A stretch of 64,000 bases of DNA from Fontibacillus phaseoli. GTDB taxonomy: Bacteria > Bacillota > Bacilli > Paenibacillales > Paenibacillaceae. Location of the stretch: the NCBI RefSeq assembly GCF_003337355.1, contig NZ_QPJW01000002.1, forward strand, positions 1-64,000. The letters are read 5' to 3'. The notes under the pieces are model-generated. The model did no database searches. It saw only the letters and a program-made list of their open reading frames with translations, and was not told where the DNA came from. The translations under genes were made by a program, and so were the position numbers. This document shows, piece after piece, positions 56,681-64,000 of the stretch (positions are counted from its first letter, which is position 1; the number at the start of each line of letters is the position of its first letter).

Positions 56681-58267
56681 CTATTCGTCAGCCAGCCAGG
56701 TGCGAAGCAAGTTGACGAATTCGTCCGGCTTCTTCTTGGCCAGCGTCTCCAGCTGTTTGCGCACTTGGTTCTCGTTTGTGACAGATTCCAGGTTGATAGA
56801 AGGAAACTCCGGCGTAAGCGGCATCGGGATTTCTTCTTCCACCTCTTCTTGCTTGCCTTTGCGGCGAATCAGCAGGAAAATAATGCCTGCAACAGCCAGC
56901 AATGCAACGGCTCCGACTCCCCATACCAACGGGCTGGAAAGGCTCAAACCGGAAGATTTTGTCTCCGTACTATAAAAAGCTTGAGAGAAGACAGAAACTT
57001 TTTTCTCTAAATCTGCGTCTGTATAAGTAGTACCTGAATCGGCCAAATACGATCCGACAATATTGGTCAGGATATTCTCGATCGCCTTCTGAGTCGCCTG
57101 ATCTAAAGTTTGTTGACCGTCAGGTGGTTCAACTGCCACATTAATGGTTAAATCCTTTATGACATAGGGACTGGCCACAATGTCCTTGGTAATTCGGTTG
57201 ACATCATAATTGATAGTGGATGACGATTCCTCCGACGACGAACCGCCGCTTCCCGTGTTACTTCCCGGATAGTTGGATACGTCGGTTTCGCCGGTACCCG
57301 CTACGCCGCTGTCAGGAGTCCCTTCACCGGTATAGCTTTTCTGAATTTTTTGGGCGCTGATTTCGATACCCTTCATATTTTCGGTATCCACAGGCGTTAC
57401 CAAGTTTTCTTTCTGGCTTATCTGGTCAAAATTAAGCTTGGAAGTAACCAGTACTTCAACTTTGTCCTGACCCATCAATCTCGCCAGGAACTGTCTAACG
57501 CTTTGCTTTACGTCGCTCTCGAATTTTTTCTGAAGAGCCATATTTTCCTGTACTGCAGTTGTCAGCGATCCGATTTGACCTCCCTGACCTGTAGGCAGCA
57601 TCACAGTGTCATCGCTGGAAGACAACGAGATGTTTTCCACCGGCAAATTCGGTACAGAAGTCTTCACGAGATTGAAATATCCATCAATTGCTTCCTGATT
57701 CGGACGATATCCCGGTTTAAACGTCACCACGACGGAAGCGGAAGCTTTCTCCTGTTCGTCTGGACTCGCAAATACATTTTCCGCCGGAAGATTGATTAGC
57801 ACCTTCGCATCATTAACCCCTTGCATTTTCTTCAGGAGCTGTTCAATCTCACCGTTTAAGGCGCTTTTGTATTTAACGTTAAATTCATTGTCGGTCATGC
57901 CGATCAGAGATGAACTTTCATTAAATGAACTCCATCCGATGGAACCGTTTTGAACGATTCCTTGGGAGCCGACATCGACTTTGACGCGGGATGCCTCTTT
58001 GCTAGGGACGGAAATGCTTGTCCCGTCCGGGCCAAGCTTGTATGGAATTTTGCTCGATTCCAGGTGATTGATAATTCCGGCAGCATCCGTAGAATCCAGA
58101 TTCGTGAAGGCGACCTCATATTCGGTTTTTGAGAATTGAATCGTAAGCAGGATCACGGCCACCAAAATGATGGCTATCGTAGAAATCAGTAATGTTTTTT
58201 GTTTCTTGCTGAAATGGTTCCAGTACCCGGTCAATTTGTCCCGATACTGGGCAACTCTCTCATTCAC
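56681..58267 (-). CDS. fliF: Flagellar MS-ring protein FliF
   Basis: Membrane ring that founds the basal body. N-terminal membrane helix (about 27-46), ring-building YscJ/FliF domains (about 50-225, including DGYFNLVKTSVPNLPVENISL), a low-complexity Gly/Ser stretch, second membrane helix (about 443-465) and a C-terminal FliG-binding tail (KLLRTWL-like VNLLRTWLADE). 528 residues. Start GTG, RBS GAGGTGACGTT. Confidence 0.96.
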   Translation of the reverse strand: MNERVAQYRDKLTGYWNHFSKKQKTLLISTIAIILVAVILLTIQFSKTEYEVAFTNLDSTDAAGIINHLESSKIPYKLGPDGTSISVPSKEASRVKVDVGSQGIVQNGSIGWSSFNESSSLIGMTDNEFNVKYKSALNGEIEQLLKKMQGVNDAKVLINLPAENVFASPDEQEKASASVVVTFKPGYRPNQEAIDGYFNLVKTSVPNLPVENISLSSSDDTVMLPTGQGGQIGSLTTAVQENMALQKKFESDVKQSVRQFLARLMGQDKVEVLVTSKLNFDQISQKENLVTPVDTENMKGIEISAQKIQKSYTGEGTPDSGVAGTGETDVSNYPGSNTGSGGSSSEESSSTINYDVNRITKDIVASPYVIKDLTINVAVEPPDGQQTLDQATQKAIENILTNIVGSYLADSGTTYTDADLEKKVSVFSQAFYSTETKSSGLSLSSPLVWGVGAVALLAVAGIIFLLIRRKGKQEEVEEEIPMPLTPEFPSINLESVTNENQVRKQLETLAKKKPDEFVNLLRTWLADE

Positions 58268-58298
58268 AACGTCACCTCATCCGAAGCATGCTATTTTA

Positions 58299-58607
58299 TT
58301 AAATTTGCGTACGCATTATCTCTTGGTAAGCTTCAATCACTTTGTTTCTTACTTGCGTAGTCAACTGCAAACTTAACATGGCTTGCTCCGAGGCGATCAT
58401 CACCTGGTCCGCGCTTACTTCACCAAGCAGAAATTTTTCATTCATCGTTCCAACATTTTTTTCCTGAGCAGCCACTCCGTTTATTGCGTCCGTTAAAAAG
58501 GAACTGAATTCCTTGATAGACTCAGCAGGGGTGGGAGAAACCGGGCTTTTGGGTGTTACCGCCGAGTCTATCGACTTTAATGTGTTAAAGTTCATTGCCT
58601 GAATCAA
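58299..58607 (-). CDS. fliE: Flagellar hook-basal body complex protein FliE
   Basis: Small protein joining the MS ring to the rod. SFLTDAINGVAAQEKNVGTMNEKFLLGEVSADQVMIASEQAMLSLQLTTQVRNKVIEAYQEIMRTQI is the FliE core (102 residues in all). Start TTG, as GGAGTG sits 7 bases upstream and the product begins MIQAMNF. Confidence 0.95.
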   Translation of the reverse strand: MIQAMNFNTLKSIDSAVTPKSPVSPTPAESIKEFSSFLTDAINGVAAQEKNVGTMNEKFLLGEVSADQVMIASEQAMLSLQLTTQVRNKVIEAYQEIMRTQI

Positions 58608-58637
58608 AGATCAACACTCCTAACTCCTAATGAAATT

Positions 58638-59087
58638 CTATTTTCCGATTTGCAGCGCCTTCATCATCATAGCCTTTGAGGCATTCAATGCGGTTACGTT
58701 AGCTTCATAAGAACGCGAAGCCGACATGACATCCACCATCTCTTTCAACATGTCCACATTCGGCATATAAACATATCCTTCGCTATCCGCATCAGGATGA
58801 GTGGGATTGTATACCGGCTTGAACGGAGCAGTATCTTCCTTAATTTGCGTAACTTTAACTCCTTGGCTGGCCGAACTGTTGTCGAGCGCTGAATTCAGGG
58901 CTTGACCAAATTCGGTTTTCATCGGTGCCATCACAACCATTTTGCGGCGGTAAGGGACCGCTTTTCCATCTACAACCTGCGCTCTTGTCGTTTCTGCATT
59001 GGCGATGTTCGAAGAGATAACATCCATCCGGAGACGTTGAGCAGTCAATGCGGAAGCACTGATATTGAAACTGTTACTGATCTTCAA
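58638..59087 (-). CDS. flgC: Flagellar rod protein FlgC
   Basis: Proximal rod protein. N-terminal ISASALTAQRLRMDVISSNIANAETTRA and C-terminal PNVDMLKEMVDVMSASRSYEANVTALNASKAMMMKALQI form the axial helices. 149 residues. The start is TTG with GGGAG 10 bases upstream. Follows flgB. Confidence 0.96.
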   Translation of the reverse strand: MKISNSFNISASALTAQRLRMDVISSNIANAETTRAQVVDGKAVPYRRKMVVMAPMKTEFGQALNSALDNSSASQGVKVTQIKEDTAPFKPVYNPTHPDADSEGYVYMPNVDMLKEMVDVMSASRSYEANVTALNASKAMMMKALQIGK

Positions 59088-59093
59088 AATTAT

Positions 59094-59501
59094 TTATCTC
59101 CCTTCCACAGCGGTGCGCTTCATTTTAATCTGATAATTGATTTGTTCTATGTAGGCATTGTAGCGAAGCTGGTTTTCAGCCAATTGCGTCATCTCGCTGT
59201 CAATATCCACATTGTTCAGGTTGTTGTTTATCACGGTGGATTGGTCCGTCAGAACCGAAGGAGTTGGGATTTGGGACGTAAGGCCTATGTGAAAATGCCT
59301 TTCATTTGTCCGTCGTCCTTCTAAAGTCAATGTGGAACCGTTCATCTCATTTTGTAAAAGGCTTTCAAAAGCTACACTCGATCGTTTGAAATAAGGGGTG
59401 TCATTATTTGCTATATTATTGACAAGAAACCCCTGCCTGAGATTGGCTGCCTGTACTGCCGATTCCAGCCGCTGGAATCCGATACCATTCAATAATTGCA
59501 T
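59094..59501 (-). CDS. flgB: Flagellar rod protein FlgB
   Basis: First gene of the fla/che operon. FQRLESAVQAANLRQGFLVNNIANNDTPYFKRS is the rod-family N-terminal motif, and DIDSEMTQLAENQLRYNAYIEQINYQIK the C-terminal one. 135 residues. The ATG follows AGGGGGGAAGCGAA. Confidence 0.96.
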   Translation of the reverse strand: MQLLNGIGFQRLESAVQAANLRQGFLVNNIANNDTPYFKRSSVAFESLLQNEMNGSTLTLEGRRTNERHFHIGLTSQIPTPSVLTDQSTVINNNLNNVDIDSEMTQLAENQLRYNAYIEQINYQIKMKRTAVEGR

Positions 59502-59536
59502 TTCGCTTCCCCCCTAAAAAACGGATAAAAATTCTA

Positions 59537-59566
59537 ATTCTACGTATTCAACAACTTCAGAAACAA
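59537..59566 (-). promoter_or_regulatory. Candidate sigma-A promoter of the fla/che operon
   Basis: TAGAAT (59542-59537) resembles a -10 (five of six); TTGTTT (59566-59561) is a weak -35 at 18 bases. It lies about 40 bases before the flgB start. Other weak candidates exist upstream, such as TATACT at 59635-59630 without a -35. I see no clear sigma-D promoter. Confidence 0.3.
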
Positions 59567-59576
59567 TTCCTCTTTT

Positions 59577-59586
59577 TTCGACAAAA
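59577..59586 (-). promoter_or_regulatory. Candidate Spo0A box
   Basis: TTTTGTCGAA on the minus strand contains the full 0A-box core TGTCGAA. It is about 10 bases upstream of the candidate -35 of flgB. A 7-base match can occur by chance in AT-rich DNA. Confidence 0.45.
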
Positions 59587-59760
59587 ATCTCGTTTTTCAT
59601 GTCTTTCAAACGTCCTAATGTAGAATAAAAGTATAGAATGTCATATATCCTAAGTTTCGTGGAGATTGCAATTTATTACAATAAGAAAAAAGCACTATCT
59701 TTGACGAAATTAGCGATATTTTTTGCACTTTTTGCAAATTTTTCAATTTTTTCGAGTGAT

Positions 59761-59770
59761 CTCGACAAAA
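59761..59770 (-). promoter_or_regulatory. Second, imperfect Spo0A-like box
   Basis: TTTTGTCGAG on the minus strand, one mismatch from the TGTCGAA core, about 185 bases upstream of the first box in the same gap. Confidence 0.25.
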
Positions 59771-59809
59771 TTTTAATTTCTACAATTTCAGGTATATTAG
59801 TAGGAATAA

Positions 59810-59851
59810 CGACAAAAGACCGTAAAACCCGACGATCCATGGGTCTTACGG
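59810..59851 (-). terminator. Terminator after hslU
   Basis: On the minus strand CCGTAAGACCC pairs with GGGTTTTACGG (one mismatch in 11) around a 10-base loop, then TCTTTTGTCG. It lies 40 bases after hslU and isolates the fla/che operon from the hslVU transcript. Confidence 0.7.
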
Positions 59852-59891
59852 CCTCGAAAATACATAAAGTGAAAGATTGAACAGGTCCCGA

Positions 59892-61298
59892 TTACAAAAT
59901 ATACTGGCTTAAGTCTCGATCCTTGGCGATATCCCCTAGCTTTTCACGTACATATTCCGGGGTTATCGTCATTTTATCAAGAGTCAGCTCAGGGGCTTCA
60001 AAAGACAAATCTTCCAATAGCTTCTCCAAAATCGTATGAAGTCGTCTCGCGCCGATATTCTCGGTATTGGCATTCACGCTGGCCGCGATGGCTGCGATTT
60101 CCCTAATAGCTTCAGGTGAGAATTCGATTTCAATATTTTCAGTTCGCAGCAGCTCCGTGTATTGTTTGGTTAGCGCGTTTTGAGGTTCCGTCAAAATCGA
60201 GACGAAATCCTCCAATGACAAACTGCCCAGTTCCACCCGAATCGGGAATCGGCCCTGAAGTTCCGGAATAAGATCCGAAGGCTTGGCGACATGAAAAGCG
60301 CCGGCGGCAATAAAGAGAATATAGTCTGTTTTGACAGGCCCGTATTTGGTCATTACGGTAGAGCCTTCCACAATCGGCAGAATGTCGCGTTGAACGCCCT
60401 CGCGGGAAACATCCGGGCCGGAGCCTTGACTTTTGCTGGCCACCTTATCGATTTCATCGATAAAAATAATGCCGGTCTGTTCGGCACGTTCAACCGCTTC
60501 TTGAGTAAGATCGTCCTGGTCGATCAACTTGGAAGCTTCCTCTTGGGTCAGCACTTTCCTGGCTTCCTTGACGGACAGCTTTCTTCTTTTTGTCCGGCGC
60601 GGGAGCAGGCTTCCGAACATTTCCTGCATATTCATGCCCATTTGGTCGTTGCCTTGCCCGGCAAACATATCCATCATCGTCGGCGAGTTATCCTCAACAT
60701 CGACCTCAACGGTCTCGGTTTCCAGTTGTCCCGCCAACAATTTAAAACGCACCTGACGCCGACGCTCGATCAAATTGACATCCTCGTCGGTAGATTCCTG
60801 CGAAGCATTGCTCTCGTTTGAATTCTGATTTCCAAACAGCATTTCGAACGGATTGCGGGAGCTTTTGGATTTGCTTTCGGAGGGAACGAGGATTTGTACC
60901 AGCCGTTCATTCGCCAGTTCCTCCGCCTTGTCCTTCACTTTCTCTGTACGTTCCAGCTTCACGGTGCGGATGGCGATCTCGACGAGATCCCTTACCATCG
61001 ACTCCACGTCTCGTCCCACATAGCCAACTTCCGTAAACTTGGTTGCCTCTACTTTGATAAAAGGAGCGCCTACCAATTTGGCCAGACGGCGCGCAATTTC
61101 CGTTTTGCCTACACCTGTGGGACCGATCATCAAAATGTTTTTCGGTACGATTTCATCCTGGACCTCTTCGCTGAGCAAACTGCGGCGATAGCGGTTGCGG
61201 AGTGCCACGGCGACAGATTTCTTTGCCTGCTTCTGGCCTACGATGTACTTATCCAACTCGGCTACAATTTGTCTCGGCGTTAAATTCCCGTTTGACAT
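59892..61298 (-). CDS. hslU: HslU/ClpY ATPase, unfoldase of HslVU
   Basis: AAA+ unfoldase of the HslVU protease. Walker A is [17 protein letters not shown]; Walker [13 protein letters not shown]; the [16 protein letters not shown] pore motif is present; the I domain (about 110-240) and the C-terminal SIDLTEGE-like end with [22 protein letters not shown]. 468 residues. The ATG follows GGAGGGG. It lies next to hslV. Confidence 0.97.
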   Translation of the reverse strand: MSNGNLTPRQIVAELDKYIVGQKQAKKSVAVALRNRYRRSLLSEEVQDEIVPKNILMIGPTGVGKTEIARRLAKLVGAPFIKVEATKFTEVGYVGRDVESMVRDLVEIAIRTVKLERTEKVKDKAEELANERLVQILVPSESKSKSSRNPFEMLFGNQNSNESNASQESTDEDVNLIERRRQVRFKLLAGQLETETVEVDVEDNSPTMMDMFAGQGNDQMGMNMQEMFGSLLPRRTKRRKLSVKEARKVLTQEEASKLIDQDDLTQEAVERAEQTGIIFIDEIDKVASKSQGSGPDVSREGVQRDILPIVEGSTVMTKYGPVKTDYILFIAAGAFHVAKPSDLIPELQGRFPIRVELGSLSLEDFVSILTEPQNALTKQYTELLRTENIEIEFSPEAIREIAAIAASVNANTENIGARRLHTILEKLLEDLSFEAPELTLDKMTITPEYVREKLGDIAKDRDLSQYIL

Positions 61299-61315
61299 GA
61301 CTTCGTCCCCTCCGA

Positions 61316-61858
61316 TCACAATTCTTCAACAATAATGTTGCTGTTGGTATAAACACAGATTTCAGAGGCAACCTGGAGCGCTTCGCGTGCAATGTCTTTG
61401 GCTTCCAGTTGTACCGCATGACGTTTGAGGGCTCTGGCGGCAGACAGCGCGAAATTCCCGCCAGAACCGATGGCCAGTACGTCGTCATCCGGCTCAATAA
61501 TTTCTCCACCGCCTGATATCAGAAGCATACCGGAATGATCCATGACGATCATTAGTGCCTCCAGTTTGCGGAGTACACGGTCCGACCGCCATTCTTTAGC
61601 GAGTTCTACCGCAGCTCTCTGAAGATTGCCATGATGTTCCTCCAGCTTGCCTTCAAACTTTTCAAACAAGGTGATGGCATCCGCCACCGAACCCGCAAAA
61701 CCGGCCAACACCTGGCCTCTGTATAATCTGCGGACCTTTTTCGCTGTCTGCTTCATGACGACGCTCTCGCCGAACGTAACCTGTCCATCTCCCGCGATCG
61801 CTCCCTTGCCGTTATGACGGACGGCACAAATGGTAGTGGCATGAAAACTAGGAACCAT
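61316..61858 (-). CDS. hslV: HslV/ClpQ peptidase, proteolytic subunit of HslVU
   Basis: Proteasome-like peptidase forming two hexamers with HslU caps. [26 protein letters not shown] is at the N terminus; [22 protein letters not shown] and [15 protein letters not shown] are further blocks. The protein begins MVPSFHATT, so seven residues precede the paired threonines, whereas E. coli HslV begins MTT. B. subtilis ClpQ has a similar extension (MSSFHATT) and is reported to use an N-terminal serine. 180 residues. Confidence 0.96.
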   Translation of the reverse strand: MVPSFHATTICAVRHNGKGAIAGDGQVTFGESVVMKQTAKKVRRLYRGQVLAGFAGSVADAITLFEKFEGKLEEHHGNLQRAAVELAKEWRSDRVLRKLEALMIVMDHSGMLLISGGGEIIEPDDDVLAIGSGGNFALSAARALKRHAVQLEAKDIAREALQVASEICVYTNSNIIVEEL

Positions 61859-61941
61859 GGATACCGCTTCCTTCCTTCTGTTTCTCCTCTGAAAGAGATG
61901 ATTTTTAGACTATCTTTAGTATCTTATGTCTTCGCCCCGAA

Positions 61942-63261
61942 CTATAGCCCCTTGCTGTCTATAAAAGAACGTAAACTATCCAGCGCCCGACGGGCAAGCG
62001 CTTCATTCTTCTCGGCTTTTTTACGGTACCGCGTATCCAGCTTAGGAAACAATCCGAAGTTGGCGTTCATCGGCTGAAAATGCTCAAAATCTGCTGTGGT
62101 AATATAACGCGCCATACTGCCGAGCGTCGTGTCTTCCGGGAAAACGATACCTTCTTGGTCCGCAAAGGTGAGGGAAGCGTTGATGCCTGCGATCAATCCG
62201 GAGGCGGCCGATTCTACATAGCCTTCCACTCCCGTCATCTGCCCGGCGAAAAAGAGCGTAGGACGCTTCTTCAATTGATAGGTCGGCTGCATCAATTTCG
62301 GTGAATTAATAAAAGTATTGCGGTGCATAACGCCGTAGCGTACAAATTCCGCTTGCTCAAGCCCGGGAATCATGGAGAAGACCCGTTTCTGTTCGCCCCA
62401 CTTCAAATGGGTCTGAAAACCCACCAGATTGTACAGCGTTCCCGCTGCATTATCCTGGCGCAATTGTACAACCGCATGCGGCAACGTACCCGTATGGGGA
62501 TTGACCAGACCGACAGGCTTCATCGGACCGAATAGCGCCGTTTGCTTGCCCCGGCGCATCATAATTTCGATCGGCATGCAGCCCTCGAAATAAACTTCTT
62601 TTTCAAACTCTTTCAGTTGGGCAACCTCGGCCGTGATCAACGCTTCGTAGAAAGCGTCGAATTCCTGCTCCGTCATCGGACAATTGAGATAAGCAGCTTC
62701 CCCCTTGTCATAGCGAGAAGCCAGATAGACCTTGTCCATGTCGATCGAATCCCTCTCCACAATCGGAGCGGCCGCATCGTAGAAATAAAAATAATCTTCT
62801 CCGGTCAAACTGCGAATTTGCTCCGACAATGCCGGAGAAGTCAAAGGTCCGGTAGCGATGATGACGATACCTTCCTGCGGAATTTCGGTAATCTCTTCAT
62901 TTACTACCTCTACAAGCGGGTGTTCATGTAGGCTCTTCGTAATCTCGCCGGAAAAGCCGTCCCTGTCGACGGCAAGTGCTCCCCCGGCTGGCACGGCGTT
63001 ACGGTCGGCTGCCCCAAGAATTAGCGAATTCAGCATCCGCATTTCTTCCTTGAGCACCCCGACCGCATTAGTAAGGCCATTCGCCCGCAGCGAGTTGCTG
63101 CAAACGAGTTCGGCGAATTTGTCGGTATGATGGGCCGGTGTCTTCACCACCGGGCGCATTTCGTATAAAGTCACGGGAATCCCCCGGCTCGCGAGCTGCC
63201 AGGCAGCTTCACTGCCGGCCAGCCCCGCGCCGATGACGGTTACCCTGTTCATCTCTGTCAC
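61942..63261 (-). CDS. trmFO: Methylenetetrahydrofolate-tRNA-(uracil-5-)-methyltransferase TrmFO
   Basis: Makes m5U54 in tRNA using methylene-THF and FADH2. FAD motif [16 protein letters not shown] is at the N terminus; [10 protein letters not shown] carries the conserved cysteine; [21 protein letters not shown] is near the C terminus. 439 residues. I prefer the GTG at 63261 because GGGGGG lies 7 bases upstream; an ATG three codons in is possible. Follows topA. Confidence 0.96.
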   Translation of the reverse strand: MTEMNRVTVIGAGLAGSEAAWQLASRGIPVTLYEMRPVVKTPAHHTDKFAELVCSNSLRANGLTNAVGVLKEEMRMLNSLILGAADRNAVPAGGALAVDRDGFSGEITKSLHEHPLVEVVNEEITEIPQEGIVIIATGPLTSPALSEQIRSLTGEDYFYFYDAAAPIVERDSIDMDKVYLASRYDKGEAAYLNCPMTEQEFDAFYEALITAEVAQLKEFEKEVYFEGCMPIEIMMRRGKQTALFGPMKPVGLVNPHTGTLPHAVVQLRQDNAAGTLYNLVGFQTHLKWGEQKRVFSMIPGLEQAEFVRYGVMHRNTFINSPKLMQPTYQLKKRPTLFFAGQMTGVEGYVESAASGLIAGINASLTFADQEGIVFPEDTTLGSMARYITTADFEHFQPMNANFGLFPKLDTRYRKKAEKNEALARRALDSLRSFIDSKGL

Positions 63262-63297
63262 GCTAAATCCCCCCAGATCGTGCTGTTCATTAATACA

Positions 63298-64000
63298 CTA
63301 TTCAACTGCCGAATCGTCATCCTGTTCCTCGATCTGCTCTACAAAATCGCAGGAAGTACACTGCAGTTTGCCGCCTTGCTTATTCCGTTTCTCCACGACG
63401 AGCGATCCGCATTTCGGACACGGTTTCGGCGAAGGCTTATCCCAGGAAACGAAATCGCAATCCGGGTAACGGTCGCAACCGTAAAATATTCTGCCCTTCT
63501 TGCTACGGCGTTCCACCACATGGCCTTCCTTGCATTTAGGGCATGTAACGCCGATATCCTTGATGATCGGCTTGGTGTTACGACAGTCGGGAAATCCCGA
63601 ACAAGCCAAGAATTTTCCGAATCGACCGAGTTTATACACCAACGGCTTGCCGCACTTCTCGCAAATTTCATCGGAAACCTCATCAGCGATTTCAATTTCC
63701 TTCATCTCTTCTTCAGCGACTTCCAGCCGCTTTTCGAATGTTTCATAGAAATCGCCCAATACTCGAACCCAATCCTCGGATCCTTCCTCCACATGGTCGA
63801 GGTCACCTTCCATATGAGCGGTAAACTCCACATCGAGAATTTCCGGGAAAAACTGTTCCATTTGCTCAATGATCAGCTCCCCAAGCTCGGTAGGCATGAA
63901 TTTCTTCTCTTCGATCGCCACATAACCGCGCTTCTGGATCGTTTCCAGAGTCGGGGCATAGGTGCTTGGGCGTCCGATGCCAAGCTCCTCCAGCGTCTTC
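63298..64000 (-). CDS. topA: DNA topoisomerase I, C-terminal part (cut by window edge)
   Basis: Relaxes negative supercoils. Only the C-terminal 233 residues are in the window. The upstream end keeps core text LEELGIGRPSTYAPTLETIQ, followed by the toprim-core end. Three four-Cys zinc ribbons follow: CEKCGKPLVYKLGRFGKFLACSGFPDC, CPKCKEGHVVERRSKKGRIFYGCDRYPDC, and CPKCGSLVVEKRNKQGGKLQCTSC. The 5' part and start lie beyond position 64000. Confidence 0.96.
   Translation of the reverse strand, partial: KTLEELGIGRPSTYAPTLETIQKRGYVAIEEKKFMPTELGELIIEQMEQFFPEILDVEFTAHMEGDLDHVEEGSEDWVRVLGDFYETFEKRLEVAEEEMKEIEIADEVSDEICEKCGKPLVYKLGRFGKFLACSGFPDCRNTKPIIKDIGVTCPKCKEGHVVERRSKKGRIFYGCDRYPDCDFVSWDKPSPKPCPKCGSLVVEKRNKQGGKLQCTSCDFVEQIEEQDDDSAVE

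Larger units (their letters stand above)
59502..59891. other. AT-rich intergenic region upstream of the fla/che operon
   Basis: This 390-base gap holds no convincing gene. It contains the hslU terminator, a perfect Spo0A-box match, a second near match, and a weak sigma-A-like promoter before flgB. It is much richer in A and T than its neighbours. In B. subtilis codY fills this place; no codY or codY fragment is visible here. Confidence 0.7.

Noticed and set aside
59808-59817. A third TTTTGTCG element (TTTTGTCGTT)
   Set aside because: It coincides with the T tract of the hslU terminator and has two mismatches to the 0A-box core, so it is best explained by the terminator.
59638-59880. An 80-residue plus-strand open frame in the flgB-hslU gap
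   Set aside because: No RBS before its start, AT-driven composition, and it runs through the hslU terminator hairpin. Likely chance.

Overview
The window is a Gram-positive chromosomal core region. Gene content and order follow the Bacillus subtilis stretch from topA through clpQY, the fla/che operon, rpsB-tsf-pyrH-frr, the isoprenoid and lipid genes, polC, nusA-infB, rpsO-pnp and mlpA. GC content looks moderate. Together with the archaeal-type ProRS, the lack of codY and codV/xerC at their usual sites, and the proteins around sigD, this points to Paenibacillus or another Paenibacillaceae. That assignment is inference from layout and protein style, not from a search. All 65 supported coding genes lie on the minus strand, so transcription runs from high to low coordinates. 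I found no rRNA, tRNA, CRISPR array, prophage or insertion sequence.

In transcription order: (1) positions 64000-59892 hold the 3' part of topA, then trmFO, hslV and hslU, closed by a terminator. (2) A 390-base AT-rich gap at 59502-59891 carries that terminator, candidate Spo0A boxes and a candidate promoter. (3) Positions 59501-27725 form one tightly packed fla/che operon of 37 genes: flgBC, fliEFGHIJ, ylxF, fliK, flgD, a flagellar-operon protein, flgE, swrD, fliLMY, cheY, fliOPQR, flhBAFG, cheBAWCD, a small membrane protein, sigD, a FapA-like gene, an unknown small protein, a swrB-like gene and a truncated MltG-like gene. It ends in a clear terminator. Together they build the rod, MS and C rings, type III export gate, hook, chemotaxis pathway and the sigma factor for late flagellar genes.

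(4) Positions 27618-18646 hold rpsB-tsf (translation), pyrH-frr, uppS-cdsA-dxr (isoprenoid and phospholipid precursors), rseP, proS and polC. rpsB has a good promoter and a strongly structured leader. (5) Positions 14308-5950 are the rimP-nusA-rnpM-ylxQ-infB-rbfA-nrnA-truB-ribF operon behind a near-consensus promoter. (6) rpsO and pnp each have their own promoter and terminator, followed by ylxY, mlpA and dut. The left edge has a plus-strand terminator, suggesting a convergent gene just outside the window.

Most of the window is conserved housekeeping and motility DNA, and I see no clear new defence or mobile system. The points most worth a second look are regulatory DNA (rpsB leader, proS-polC nested palindrome, fla/che upstream boxes, rimP leader hairpin), the archaeal/eukaryotic-type ProRS at the proS locus, proteins that keep a fold but lack catalytic parts (YlxY, MltG-like), and unknown small proteins inside the flagellar operon. 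TTG start codons are unusually common: about 14 of 65 genes by RBS position.
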